Positions 8,428 through 16,433 of a DNA stretch of 64,000 nt are shown in pieces. How positions within the stretch are numbered: position 1 is the first letter of the stretch; every line of letters begins with the position of its first letter. The stretch is from positions 1 through 64,000 of the forward strand of contig NZ_JBHUDD010000052.1 in the NCBI RefSeq assembly GCF_042677865.1, in the 5' to 3' direction. The DNA comes from Lutimaribacter salitolerans. Lineage in GTDB: Bacteria; Pseudomonadota; Alphaproteobacteria; Rhodobacterales; Rhodobacteraceae. The notes under the pieces are model-generated. The model searched no databases, was not told the origin of the DNA, and saw only the letters and a list, made by a program, of their open reading frames with translations. A program made the translations under genes and the position numbers.

Positions 8428-8453
8428 AAAGGCGCGGATTTCCCCGCGCCTTT
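8428..8453. terminator. bidirectional terminator between yjbF and yjbE
   Basis: AAAGGCGCGG, a 6-base loop and CCGCGCCTTT form a perfect 10-bp stem with A and T tracts at its ends, lying between two convergent genes. It can serve both strands. Confidence 0.8.
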
Positions 8454-8480
8454 GGTATTTCATGTTCGGGTTCGACGCGA

Positions 8481-8708
8481 TCAGGAACCGCCGGTCGTGC
8501 CCACGGAATCCGAGTCCGATGCTGCGACCGCAATGGTGAACACAACCACGGTTGCGGCTGCGATTGCGGTTGCGGTGCCCGGGGCGAGCAGGGCTGCCGA
8601 ACCTTGGGTCGACACAAAGGGATCATCCGAAGTTTTCTGGTCAGCCATCGCCGGAGCGGCAGAAGCGAACGCCAGTGCGGCGGCGGCTGCGATCGTGAAT
8701 TTTTTCAT
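8481..8708 (-). CDS. yjbE: small secreted YjbE-like protein
   Basis: The start chosen is ATG 8708 because a GGAGAG ribosome site precedes it and MKKFTIAAAAALAFA opens a clean signal peptide (cleavage near AMA-DQ). The 75-residue protein is then short, Ala/Gly/Ser/Thr-rich, with a hydrophobic stretch (about 46-60) and a C-terminal SVGTTGGS. This matches E. coli YjbE/GfcA in size and composition, and its position beside yjbH-yjbF supports the call. It faces them rather than leading the operon. Low-complexity small proteins are hard to assign, so the name rests largely on context. Confidence 0.65.
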   Translation of the reverse strand: MKKFTIAAAAALAFASAAPAMADQKTSDDPFVSTQGSAALLAPGTATAIAAATVVVFTIAVAASDSDSVGTTGGS

Positions 8709-8887
8709 AATGTCTCTCCAACATTCAGAATTCTGACGCGGATCGTCCGAGTCTTGCCTCTTATAACCACAATACACCCGCGTTGAAAACAGTCCAGCAC
8801 GACCCGGTGGGAAATCATCCAATAATTCGCCGGAAATCGTGGCAAATGCGCACTTTTTCGCCAGAAGTGCGCCCGATACTCTGCGGA

Positions 8888-9985
8888 TCAGGTATTGAAC
8901 AAAAAGTGCAGCACGTCACCGTCCTTGACGGTATAGGCCTTGCCCTCGGCGCGCATCTTGCCCGCCTCCTTCGCCCCCTGTTCGCCGTTGCAGGCCACGA
9001 AATCCTCATAGGCGATGGTTTCGGCGCGGATGAATCCCTTTTCGAAATCGCCGTGGATCACGCCCGCCGCCTGCGGGGCCTGGGTGCCGTGACGGATGGT
9101 CCAGGCGCGGGCTTCTTTCGGGCCGACGGTGAAATAGGTTTCCAGATGCAGCAGTTCGTACCCCGCACGGATCAGCCGATCCAGCCCCGGTTCTTCCAGC
9201 CCCATTTCCGTCAGGAACATCTGCGCCTCGTCATCGTCAAGCTGGCTGATCTCTTCCTCGATCCGGGCCGAGATGATGACATGGCTGTTGCCCTGCGCGG
9301 CCGCCATGTCGGCCACCGCTGCGGAATATGCATTTCCGTTCGCGGCATCCTCTTCCGATACATTGCAGACATAGAGCACCGGCTTGGTCGTCAGAAGCTG
9401 CAGCATTTTCCACGCCTTGGCGTCATCCGCCGATACCTCGACCACGCGGGCGGGCTGGCCGTTCTCCAGCACCTCCTGCGCCTGCGCCAGCAGCCTGTCT
9501 TGCTGCTGCGCCTCCTTGTCGTTGCCCTTGAGCTTGCGTTGCAGGTTGGCGCGGCGCTTTTCGATGCTTTCCAGATCCGACAGCATCAGCTCGGTCTCGA
9601 TCGTGTCGGCATCGGCCACCGGATCGACCCGGCCATCGACATGGGTGATGTCATCATCCTCGAAACAGCGCAGCACATGGGCGATGGCATCGCATTCGCG
9701 GATGTTGGCCAGAAACTGGTTGCCCAGCCCCTCGCCCTTGCTGGCGCCCTTCACCAGACCGGCGATATCGACGAAGGTCATACGCGTCGGGATGATCTGC
9801 TTGCTGCCCGCGATTGCGGCGAGCTTGTCCAGCCGCGCGTCGGGCACGTTGACCTCGCCCACGTTCGGCTCGATCGTGCAGAACGGGAAATTCGCCGCCT
9901 GCGCCGCTGCCGTGCGCGTCAGCGCGTTGAAAAGGGTGGACTTGCCCACGTTGGGCAAACCCACGATTCCCATCTTGAAACCCAT
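8888..9985 (-). CDS. ychF: YchF/Obg-family redox-regulated ATPase
   Basis: The start is ATG 9985 (MGFKMGIVGLPNVGKSTLFN), giving 365 residues, the usual length. The P-loop GLPNVGKST (about 9-17) opens a TRAFAC-type nucleotide domain, followed by DIAGLVKGAS (switch/DxxG). The base-specificity motif is NVSEED, the NxxE form that makes YchF prefer ATP over GTP. A coiled-coil insertion (about 130-170) and a C-terminal TGS domain (about 280-365) complete the family layout. YchF binds ribosomes and affects stress responses and translation. It is divergent from trpA across a 143-base gap. Confidence 0.95.
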   Translation of the reverse strand: MGFKMGIVGLPNVGKSTLFNALTRTAAAQAANFPFCTIEPNVGEVNVPDARLDKLAAIAGSKQIIPTRMTFVDIAGLVKGASKGEGLGNQFLANIRECDAIAHVLRCFEDDDITHVDGRVDPVADADTIETELMLSDLESIEKRRANLQRKLKGNDKEAQQQDRLLAQAQEVLENGQPARVVEVSADDAKAWKMLQLLTTKPVLYVCNVSEEDAANGNAYSAAVADMAAAQGNSHVIISARIEEEISQLDDDEAQMFLTEMGLEEPGLDRLIRAGYELLHLETYFTVGPKEARAWTIRHGTQAPQAAGVIHGDFEKGFIRAETIAYEDFVACNGEQGAKEAGKMRAEGKAYTVKDGDVLHFLFNT

Positions 9986-10128
9986 TGCGGCCTCCGTGAT
10001 CCAGTGTTGCGGCGTGTCTAGTGCGCGCATGGCACAGGCGCAAGGCGACACCGCCCGCAGCCGCAACAGGCATTGATTTTCCCGCCGCCACGCGGCACAC
10101 CGGCCCGGACCACAGTAAAGGACCACCG

Positions 10129-10920
10129 ATGACCCGGATCGACGACAGGTTTGCCAGGCTGCGCGCCGAAAGGCGCAAGGCGTTCGTGGCCTATATCATG
10201 GCGGGCGACCCGGATTTTGACCGCTCGCTGGCGGTGATGAAGGGACTGCCCGATGCCGGCGTGGACGTGATCGAACTGGGCATGCCCTTCACCGATCCGA
10301 TGGCCGATGGTCCGACGATCCAGCTGGCCGGTCAGCGCGCGTTGGCAGGCGGCCAGACCCTGCAACGGACGCTGGACATGGTGGCCGAATTCCGCAAGCA
10401 GGATACCGAGACGCCCATCGTGATGATGGGCTATTACAACCCGATCTATTCGCGCGGGGTCGAGACCTTTCTGACCGATGCCAAGGCCGCCGGCGTGGAC
10501 GGGCTCATCGTCGTCGATCTCCCCCCGGAAGAGGATGACGAGCTGTGCATCCCCGCCGGTCGTGCAGATGTCAATTTCATCCGGCTGGCGACGCCCACGA
10601 CCGACAACAAGCGCCTGCCCAAGGTGCTCGAGAACACCAGCGGCTTTGTCTACTACGTTTCGATCACCGGGATCACAGGGGCTGCCGCCGCGCAGGCCGG
10701 CGATGTCGCGCCCGAGGTGACGCGGATCAAGTCGCAGACCGACCTGCCGGTGATCGTGGGCTTCGGCATCACCACGCCCGATGCGGCCCAGGCCATTGCA
10801 GGCGTCGCCGACGGCTGCGTCGTCGGCTCGGCCATCGTGGCAGAGATCGCCAGCGGCAAGCCGGTGGATCAGGTGCTGGATTTCGTTCGCGGGCTGGCCG
10901 ACGGGGCACACCGGGCGTGA
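10129..10920 (+). CDS. trpA: tryptophan synthase alpha subunit
   Basis: TrpA cleaves indole-3-glycerol phosphate to indole and glyceraldehyde 3-phosphate, and passes indole to TrpB. The 263-residue TIM barrel starts at ATG 10129 after AAAGGA. The catalytic glutamate is in VDVIELGMPFTDPMADGP, with the second acid in FTDP. The phosphate site is in the C-terminal GFGITTPDAAQAI and GSAIV motifs. It stands alone here; no trpB or trpF is adjacent. Next comes argC, convergent, 39 bases away. Confidence 0.96.
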   Translation: MTRIDDRFARLRAERRKAFVAYIMAGDPDFDRSLAVMKGLPDAGVDVIELGMPFTDPMADGPTIQLAGQRALAGGQTLQRTLDMVAEFRKQDTETPIVMMGYYNPIYSRGVETFLTDAKAAGVDGLIVVDLPPEEDDELCIPAGRADVNFIRLATPTTDNKRLPKVLENTSGFVYYVSITGITGAAAAQAGDVAPEVTRIKSQTDLPVIVGFGITTPDAAQAIAGVADGCVVGSAIVAEIASGKPVDQVLDFVRGLADGAHRA

Positions 10921-10959
10921 CGCTCAAGTGCCGGGCGTCTGCCCGGCACCCAACCCGGG

Positions 10960-11883
10960 TTACCCGCTCAGCCCGGCGCCCTCATCCACGCCCAGCATGA
11001 TGTTGAGGTTCTGCACCGCAGCCCCTGACGCACCCTTGCCAAGGTTGTCGAGCACCGCCAGCAGGACTGCGCGGGTGCCATCCTCGGACGGGAAAACCGC
11101 CAGCTCCATCCGGTTGGTGCCATTCAGGCGCTGCGGATCGACGCGCGGGCCGATGTCGACCGGCTCGACCACCTGCACAAATCGCTGGCCGGCGTAATGC
11201 GCCTGCAAACAGGCCGTCAGATCGGCCGGAGTCTGGCCATCGGGCAGGTGCAGCGGGATCTGCACGACCATGCCCTGCGCGTATTTCCCGACTGACGGCA
11301 CAAACACCGGCGCGCGGTTCAGGCCCGCGCTGCGCACGATCTCGGGGATGTGCTTGTGCTTGTGCTCCAGCCCGTAGACGAAATGATCCGGCGCAGTGCC
11401 GCCCTCGAACTCCGCGATCAGGGCCTTGCCGCCGCCGGTATAGCCAGACACCGCGTTGATGGTCACAGGCGCATCGGCCTCCAGCAACCCCGCCACGATC
11501 AGCGGATGCAGCAGCGCAATCGCGCCGGTGGAATAGCAGCCGGGGTTCGACACGTGCTGCGCAGCGGCGATCCGGGCACGCTGGCCCGCGTCGATCTCGG
11601 CAAAGCCGAACACCCAGTCGGGGTTCACCCGATGCGCGGTCGAGGCGTCGATGATCCGCGTGCCGTGCGGCTTGGCCATTTGCACGGCGGCGCGCGCGGC
11701 ATCGTCGGGCAGGCACAGGATCGCCACGTCGGCCTTGGCATAGGCCTCGGCGCGGGCGGTGTCATCCTTGCGGCGGTCGTCGGGCAGTTGCACCAGCGTG
11801 ATGTCACCGCGTGCGATCAGGCGCTCGCGGATCTGCAGACCCGTTGTGCCTGCTTCGCCATCGATGAACACGTTCCACGCCAT
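10960..11883 (-). CDS. argC: N-acetyl-gamma-glutamyl-phosphate reductase (type 2)
   Basis: ArgC reduces N-acetylglutamyl phosphate to the semialdehyde with NADPH in arginine synthesis. The start is ATG 11883 (MAWNVFIDGEAGTTG), giving 307 residues, which fits the shorter type 2 form. The N-terminal nucleotide site is DGEAGTTGLQIRERL. The catalytic cysteine lies in NPGCYSTGAI, and GYTGGGK follows. The C-terminus has LGKGASGAAVQNLNIMLG, typical of the family. Confidence 0.94.
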   Translation of the reverse strand: MAWNVFIDGEAGTTGLQIRERLIARGDITLVQLPDDRRKDDTARAEAYAKADVAILCLPDDAARAAVQMAKPHGTRIIDASTAHRVNPDWVFGFAEIDAGQRARIAAAQHVSNPGCYSTGAIALLHPLIVAGLLEADAPVTINAVSGYTGGGKALIAEFEGGTAPDHFVYGLEHKHKHIPEIVRSAGLNRAPVFVPSVGKYAQGMVVQIPLHLPDGQTPADLTACLQAHYAGQRFVQVVEPVDIGPRVDPQRLNGTNRMELAVFPSEDGTRAVLLAVLDNLGKGASGAAVQNLNIMLGVDEGAGLSG

Positions 11884-11963
11884 TGCGGCCTCCCTTGACC
11901 TTGTCAAAACTGGCCTTGGCATACGCGGCAACCGACGTCCGCGCAAGTCGTGGCGGCAATCCC

Positions 11964-12407
11964 TCAGGTTTCCGGCGCGCGCTTCAGGATGTGGGTGGCG
12001 GTGTAGCGCATTACGACGGTATCCGACTGGTTGATCACGTCATAGGCAATCTCGGTCCGGCCCCGGTCGGGGCGGCTGCTGGACGGGGCGCTGGCCACCA
12101 CACGTGCATGAACGCGCAGGGTGTCGCCCGGGCGCACCGGAGCCAACCATTGCACGTCACGCATGCCCGGCGATCCCATCGAGGCCTCGTTCCACACCCC
12201 GGCCTCAAGCGTCAGTTGAAACGCGGTCAGCAGGGTGTGAAACCCGCTGGCGATGATCCCGCCATAGATCGACTGCGCCGCAGCACCCGCGTCGATGTGA
12301 AAGGGCTGTGCGTCGTATTCTCGGGCAAAGGCGATGATCGCCTCTTCGCTCAGGGTGCGCGTCCCGGTGTCGAACGTGTAGCCCACGGTCAGATCGTCGA
12401 AATACAT
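11964..12407 (-). CDS. MaoC-family (R)-specific hydratase-like protein
   Basis: The start at 12407 (MYFDDLTVGYTFDTG) follows a GAGAGGG ribosome site, giving 147 residues. It is a single hot-dog domain: FAREYDAQPFHID, then GGIIASGFHTLLTAFQL carry the usual Asp/His hydratase residues, and VRPGDTLRVHARV the later strand motif. MaoC proteins hydrate enoyl-CoA thioesters, but many in this class have unknown substrates. It ends 80 bases from the start of argC and begins 25 bases after the marR stop, so it may belong to the marR operon. Confidence 0.85.
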   Translation of the reverse strand: MYFDDLTVGYTFDTGTRTLSEEAIIAFAREYDAQPFHIDAGAAAQSIYGGIIASGFHTLLTAFQLTLEAGVWNEASMGSPGMRDVQWLAPVRPGDTLRVHARVVASAPSSSRPDRGRTEIAYDVINQSDTVVMRYTATHILKRAPET

Positions 12408-12432
12408 GGCACCCTCTCGTTTGTCTGCAACA

Positions 12433-12915
12433 TTAGTCTGTCGTTTCCCGCGGCGCATCGTGCAAGTCGGCATCGCGCGCGGCATCCAGATACTGGCGCA
12501 ACGCCGTCAGATCCGGCAAGACCCGCTGCGCCAGATCGGGCAGATCGCGGCCGATGCGCTGCAACTCGGGGGTCAGCGCCGCGATCGCCTGCGCGCGAAA
12601 GGCGCGGCCTTCATCGGTCAGCCAGACCTGTTTTGACCTTTTGTCGCGCGGATTGGGGCGCAGATCGACCCAGCCGCGCTTTTCCAGCCCCGACAGCGTG
12701 TGGGTCATCGTTGTCTTGGGCACCTGAAAGGCCTGCGCCAGTTGCAGCGGCGTGGCCCCGTCACGCACCCGGGTCAGGTGGTTCAGCACCGCGAAATGCG
12801 ACACGAGCACGCCCTTAGGCAACCGCGCCTCGAACAGCGCGGTGGCCAGTTGGTTGATGATGCCGATCTCGTTCAACAGTACAAAAACCGGCGGTGGATC
12901 ACCCGGTTGGGTCAA
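12433..12915 (-). CDS. MarR-family transcriptional regulator
   Basis: This 160-residue protein has a winged helix: TPLQLAQAFQVPKTTMTHTL (recognition helices) and LEKRGWVDLRPNPRDKRSKQ (wing), with dimerisation helices at both ends. The start reads TTG 12915, inside the last codons of the upstream oxidoreductase gene, so the two are translationally coupled. The double palindrome at 14068-14101, in the promoter of that operon, is the likely operator, which would give autoregulation. The ligand is unknown; the partner enzyme suggests a redox-active or nitro/quinone compound. Confidence 0.88.
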   Translation of the reverse strand: MTQPGDPPPVFVLLNEIGIINQLATALFEARLPKGVLVSHFAVLNHLTRVRDGATPLQLAQAFQVPKTTMTHTLSGLEKRGWVDLRPNPRDKRSKQVWLTDEGRAFRAQAIAALTPELQRIGRDLPDLAQRVLPDLTALRQYLDAARDADLHDAPRETTD

Positions 12916-14050
12916 TCAGCCTGTCCTCCAGCGGCCAGCGCGGGCTTTGCGGCACGGCCCGGCCATACCCGGCACGGGCGAACATTTGCACGGTTCCGCC
13001 ATCGGGGGCCAGCCTTTGATGGATCTCGGCATAGTGCCCGGCCATTTCGGGATACTCCTGCAAGGCCTGGCTGAGCGGTTGCAAGCCCAGCCCCTGCGCC
13101 GTCGCGGCAAGGTTCAGGCGCAGCCAGTCGCGGCCCGCCGCGATCTGGTCGGCGCGGGTGTTGGTGCGGGTCACCTGCCAGATATGGGCCATGGCCGTGT
13201 CGGTGTTTTCCAGAACCGCCGCCAATCCTTGCTGATAGCTCATGCTGGAGCTGTCCAGCGCCACGTCGCGGTTGAACAAGCCCATCAGGTGCAGCGCCTC
13301 GAACATGGGACCGGCAAAGTCGATCCCGTCGGGCTGGGCATCGACCTCGCGCCGGCCGATGCGGAACAGATCGACGCTTTCGCGATAGGTATGGGGGGTT
13401 TCGATCTCGATCCGCAGGGCATCGTGGCTGAGGCGGCGCAGCTCGGCCACCTGTGCGGGATCGGCGGTGTGCCCCACCATGCTGCCCGCTTGCGCCGCAG
13501 CGGCGACCTGTTCCAGCGTGCTCGCTGCCACCGGGCGGGCCATGTCGAACGGGTCTTTCAGCGTGCGGCGGTGCGGCACCTGCGCGAACAGCGGATCAGG
13601 CGCCGCATCCGTGGGGCGAAAGGTGCAATGCGCCACAGGCCGGGCATCCAGCGCCTGCGCGTCGCCACCTTCGGGGAACGGGTCGATATCGACCGTCAGC
13701 CCCCGTTCCAGCGCGACCATGCGCATCACCTCAAGAAAACAGCCCAGCCCAATGGTGATCTGGCGGCTGTAGGGGTCGGTATGGGGCAGCAGGCGGTCAC
13801 GATCCACATGCAGGATCACCTGATCCTCGGCCACCAGTTCCACCAACCAAGGCTGACGGTTGTGCGGGTTGGGCGCAAGGATCGCATAGCTGAGCGCGAA
13901 CAGGCGCGGATCATCATAGCCACCCGCCTGTGCCCAGGGGACAAGGGCAGATTGAAGTGGTCGGGTAATGTGCCAGCCGGTCGCGGCGGCAGCGGCGGTG
14001 ATGACGCCCCCACCCAGCAGGGCAAGGGTCTGACGGCGGGACAGGGGCAT
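12899..14050 (-). CDS. TAT-exported nitroreductase-like (Acg-family) protein
   Basis: The start at 14050 gives 383 residues, beginning with a twin-arginine signal (SRRQTLALLGGG then a hydrophobic stretch to about residue 30). The body resembles the tandem nitroreductase/Acg family: PNPHNRQPWLVEL near residue 60 and PHRRTLKDPF near 165 are the FMN-site type motifs. TAT export fits a protein that folds with its flavin before leaving the cytoplasm. It overlaps marR by 17 bases and is controlled by the palindromic promoter just upstream. The substrate is not evident. ATG 14062 is an alternative start. Confidence 0.8.
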   Translation of the reverse strand: MPLSRRQTLALLGGGVITAAAAATGWHITRPLQSALVPWAQAGGYDDPRLFALSYAILAPNPHNRQPWLVELVAEDQVILHVDRDRLLPHTDPYSRQITIGLGCFLEVMRMVALERGLTVDIDPFPEGGDAQALDARPVAHCTFRPTDAAPDPLFAQVPHRRTLKDPFDMARPVAASTLEQVAAAAQAGSMVGHTADPAQVAELRRLSHDALRIEIETPHTYRESVDLFRIGRREVDAQPDGIDFAGPMFEALHLMGLFNRDVALDSSSMSYQQGLAAVLENTDTAMAHIWQVTRTNTRADQIAAGRDWLRLNLAATAQGLGLQPLSQALQEYPEMAGHYAEIHQRLAPDGGTVQMFARAGYGRAVPQSPRWPLEDRLIDPTG

Positions 14051-14067
14051 GGCACTCTCCACTTATG

Positions 14068-14109
14068 TACGATATCGTATCATATAGTTCGATTTCGAAC
14101 TGATTGCAA
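14068..14109 (-). promoter_or_regulatory. promoter with two palindromic operators (likely MarR site)
   Basis: Minus strand: -35 TTGCAA (14104-14109), a 17-base spacer, -10 TATATG (14081-14086). Two palindromes overlap it. AGTTCGA-TT-TCGAACT (14086-14101) fills the spacer, and TACGATATCGTA (14068-14079) covers the start-site region. They drive the nitroreductase-like gene and marR, so repression by MarR binding in the spacer and at +1 is the simple reading. Confidence 0.75.
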
Positions 14110-14190
14110 GCCCTCGTGCCCTCAGGTTTTGCCGATTGCAAAAAAATGTCAGATTGGTAAGCATTTCTCACCAAAACCCGGGGAGTGCTC

Positions 14191-15357
14191 ATGACCGTCA
14201 TCACCTGCATCGACGACCTGAAACGCATCCATCGCAGGCGCACCCCGCGTATGTTCTATGATTACTGCGAAAGCGGCAGCTGGACCGAGCAGACGTTCCG
14301 CGAGAACACATCGGATTTCGACCAGATCCGCCTGAGACAGCGTGTGGCAGTGGACATGTCGGGGCGGTCCACGGCCAGCCAGATGATCGGGCAGGATGTG
14401 GCGATGCCGGTGGCGCTTGCCCCGGTCGGGCTGACGGGCATGCAGCACGCCGATGGCGAGATCAAGGCCGCCCGCGCTGCCGAGAAATTCGGCGTCCCCT
14501 TCACCCTGTCCACCATGTCGATCAACTCGATCGAAGATGTGGCCAAGGCCACGCGCGCGCCCTTCTGGTTTCAGCTTTACACGATGAAGGATCAGGGGTT
14601 TGTGTCGTCGCTGATCCAGCGGGCCAGGGATGCCAAGTGTTCGGCGCTGGTGATCACTCTGGACTTGCAGATTCTGGGCCAGCGGCACAGGGATCTGAAA
14701 AACGGCCTGTCCGCCCCGCCCAAGATGACGCTGTCAACCATGGCCGATCTGGCAACGAAATGGCGCTGGGGCATTGAAATGCTCAGCGCCAAGCGCCGCC
14801 ATTTCGGCAATATCGTGGGCCATGTGAAAGGCGTCAGCGACGCCGCCAATCTGGGGGCCTGGACGGCGGAACAGTTCGACCCGACGCTGGACTGGGACAA
14901 GATCGCGCGCATAAAGGACGAATGGGGCGGCAAGGTGATCCTGAAAGGCATCATGGAGCCCGAGGACGCAAAACTGGCCCTGCAGGTCGGGGCCGATGCC
15001 ATCGTGGTGTCGAACCATGGCGGGCGGCAGCTGGATGGCGCGCTTAGTTCCATCCGCGCCCTGCCCGCGATCCTGGATGCCGTCGGCGACCAGACCGAGG
15101 TGCATATCGACAGCGGCATCCGCTCGGGTCAGGACGTGCTCAAGGCGATGGCGATGGGGGCCAAGGGCACCTATATCGGGCGCGCCTTTGTCTACGGGCT
15201 GGGCGCAATGGGCCAGCAGGGCGTGACAAAGGCGCTTGAGGTCATCCACAAGGAGCTGGACGTATCCATGGCCCTGTGCGGACGGCGGCGGATCGACGAG
15301 CTTGGCCGCGAAATCCTGAAGATCCCCGCCGATTTCGAGGGGCGTTGGGCCGATTAA
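14191..15357 (+). CDS. lldD: FMN-dependent alpha-hydroxy acid dehydrogenase (L-lactate dehydrogenase type)
   Basis: The start ATG 14191 follows GGGGAG; the protein has 388 residues. It oxidises a 2-hydroxy acid, probably L-lactate, to the oxo acid and passes electrons to quinone. Visible motifs are YYD-type FYDYCESGSWTE near residue 25, LAPVGLTGMQHADGE, FQLYTMKDQ, the active-site SNHGGRQLDGA with catalytic His, and the phosphate loop DSGIRSGQDVLKA. Related enzymes use glycolate or mandelate, so the substrate is inferred. It diverges from the marR operon and meets the antiporter gene tail to tail with a 4-base overlap. Confidence 0.85.
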   Translation: MTVITCIDDLKRIHRRRTPRMFYDYCESGSWTEQTFRENTSDFDQIRLRQRVAVDMSGRSTASQMIGQDVAMPVALAPVGLTGMQHADGEIKAARAAEKFGVPFTLSTMSINSIEDVAKATRAPFWFQLYTMKDQGFVSSLIQRARDAKCSALVITLDLQILGQRHRDLKNGLSAPPKMTLSTMADLATKWRWGIEMLSAKRRHFGNIVGHVKGVSDAANLGAWTAEQFDPTLDWDKIARIKDEWGGKVILKGIMEPEDAKLALQVGADAIVVSNHGGRQLDGALSSIRALPAILDAVGDQTEVHIDSGIRSGQDVLKAMAMGAKGTYIGRAFVYGLGAMGQQGVTKALEVIHKELDVSMALCGRRRIDELGREILKIPADFEGRWAD

Positions 15358-16286
15358 AGCAGCGCCATCGCCCCGATATAGGCCGCGTAAAGCAGCATCA
15401 GCACCGCGCCCTCGGTCCGGGTGACGCGCCAGCCGGTGACCGCCACCACGACCAGCAGCGCGGTCGCGCCCAGCATGACCCAGATATCACGGGTCAGGAT
15501 CTCGGGCGGGATCGGCACCGTGCGCACCAGCGCGGTGACGCCCAGTATGCCCAGCAGATTGAAGATGTTCGACCCGATCACGTTGCCAAAGGCCACCGCC
15601 CCCTGCCGGCGCAGCGCCGCCACGACCGATGTTGCCAGCTCGGGCAGCGATGTGCCCACGGCCACGACCGTCAGCCCGATCAGGCTGTCCGAGACCTGCC
15701 AGCCGCGTGCCAGTTCCACGGCCGATGACACCAGAAGCGATGCGCCCAGCACGGTCAGCACCAGCCCGCCCAGCGTGACTGCCACGGCCAACGGGGCCGC
15801 GCGGGGCCATTGCGGTGTGGCAAGGTCGGACTCGATGGCAGGGGCGGTGCGATCCGCCCGCCATGCAAAGACCAGATAGGCCGCCAGCGCCGCCAGCAAC
15901 CCGGCCCCGATCAGCGGCGTCAGCGTGCCACCCAGCGCCAGCAGCGCCACCCCGATGGTGGACAGCGCCAGCACCGTGCCATCACGCAAGAATGTGTCCC
16001 GCGCCACGACGATAGGCGACAGCAGCGCGGCCAGCCCCAGGATCAGCAGGATATTGGCGATGTTCGACCCCACCACGTTGCCCACCGCGATGCCCGGTGC
16101 CCCGGCCAGCGCCGCCTGCACCGAGGTCAGCATTTCGGGGGCCGAGGTGCCGAACCCCACGATGGTCAGGCCGATCAGCAGCGGCGACAGGCCAAGCCGC
16201 TGCGCCAGCGACACGGCCCCGCGCACCAGCAGGTCACCGCCCAGCAGCAACAGGATCAGCCCTGCGGCAAGTTCAATGTAAAGCAT
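15354..16286 (-). CDS. CaCA-family calcium/sodium antiporter
   Basis: This 310-residue membrane protein has about ten transmembrane segments in two homologous halves. Each half carries an alpha repeat: GFGTSAPEMLTSVQAAL with GNVVGSNIANIL (N-half) and AVGTSLPELATSVVAALR with GNVIGSNIFNLLG (C-half). These glutamate-bearing motifs bind the exchanged cations. YrbG-type proteins swap Na+ or H+ for Ca2+ across the inner membrane. Confidence 0.93.
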   Translation of the reverse strand: MLYIELAAGLILLLLGGDLLVRGAVSLAQRLGLSPLLIGLTIVGFGTSAPEMLTSVQAALAGAPGIAVGNVVGSNIANILLILGLAALLSPIVVARDTFLRDGTVLALSTIGVALLALGGTLTPLIGAGLLAALAAYLVFAWRADRTAPAIESDLATPQWPRAAPLAVAVTLGGLVLTVLGASLLVSSAVELARGWQVSDSLIGLTVVAVGTSLPELATSVVAALRRQGAVAFGNVIGSNIFNLLGILGVTALVRTVPIPPEILTRDIWVMLGATALLVVVAVTGWRVTRTEGAVLMLLYAAYIGAMALL

Positions 16287-16389
16287 GGGAAGTCACGTAT
16301 CGGCGTGTTGCGAAATCAAGACCGACATCGCGGATGGCCGACGCACCCGCCAGAGGGGCCCGGCCCTTGGATACTGTGCATATCATGGC

Positions 16390-16421
16390 GCGGCGCGCGG
16401 CAGTCAATGGCCGCGCGCCGC
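16390..16421. terminator. strong hairpin downstream of the aminotransferase
   Basis: GCGGCGCGCGGC, an 8-base loop and GCCGCGCGCCGC form a perfect 12-bp stem between two minus-strand genes. The T-rich run (TATATTTTTT) follows on the plus strand only, so for the minus-strand transcript it is a hairpin without a T-tract and may act as a processing or weak termination site. Confidence 0.6.
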
Positions 16422-16433
16422 TATATTTTTTCG

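Noticed and set aside
12752..14194. A 480-codon plus-strand frame opposite the marR and nitroreductase genes
   Set aside because: The minus-strand genes have clear motifs and a promoter; this frame has none.
16273..16433. Extended C-terminus of the aminotransferase into the antiporter start
   Set aside because: It depends on the ambiguous base at 16476; without it the frame ends normally at 16434.
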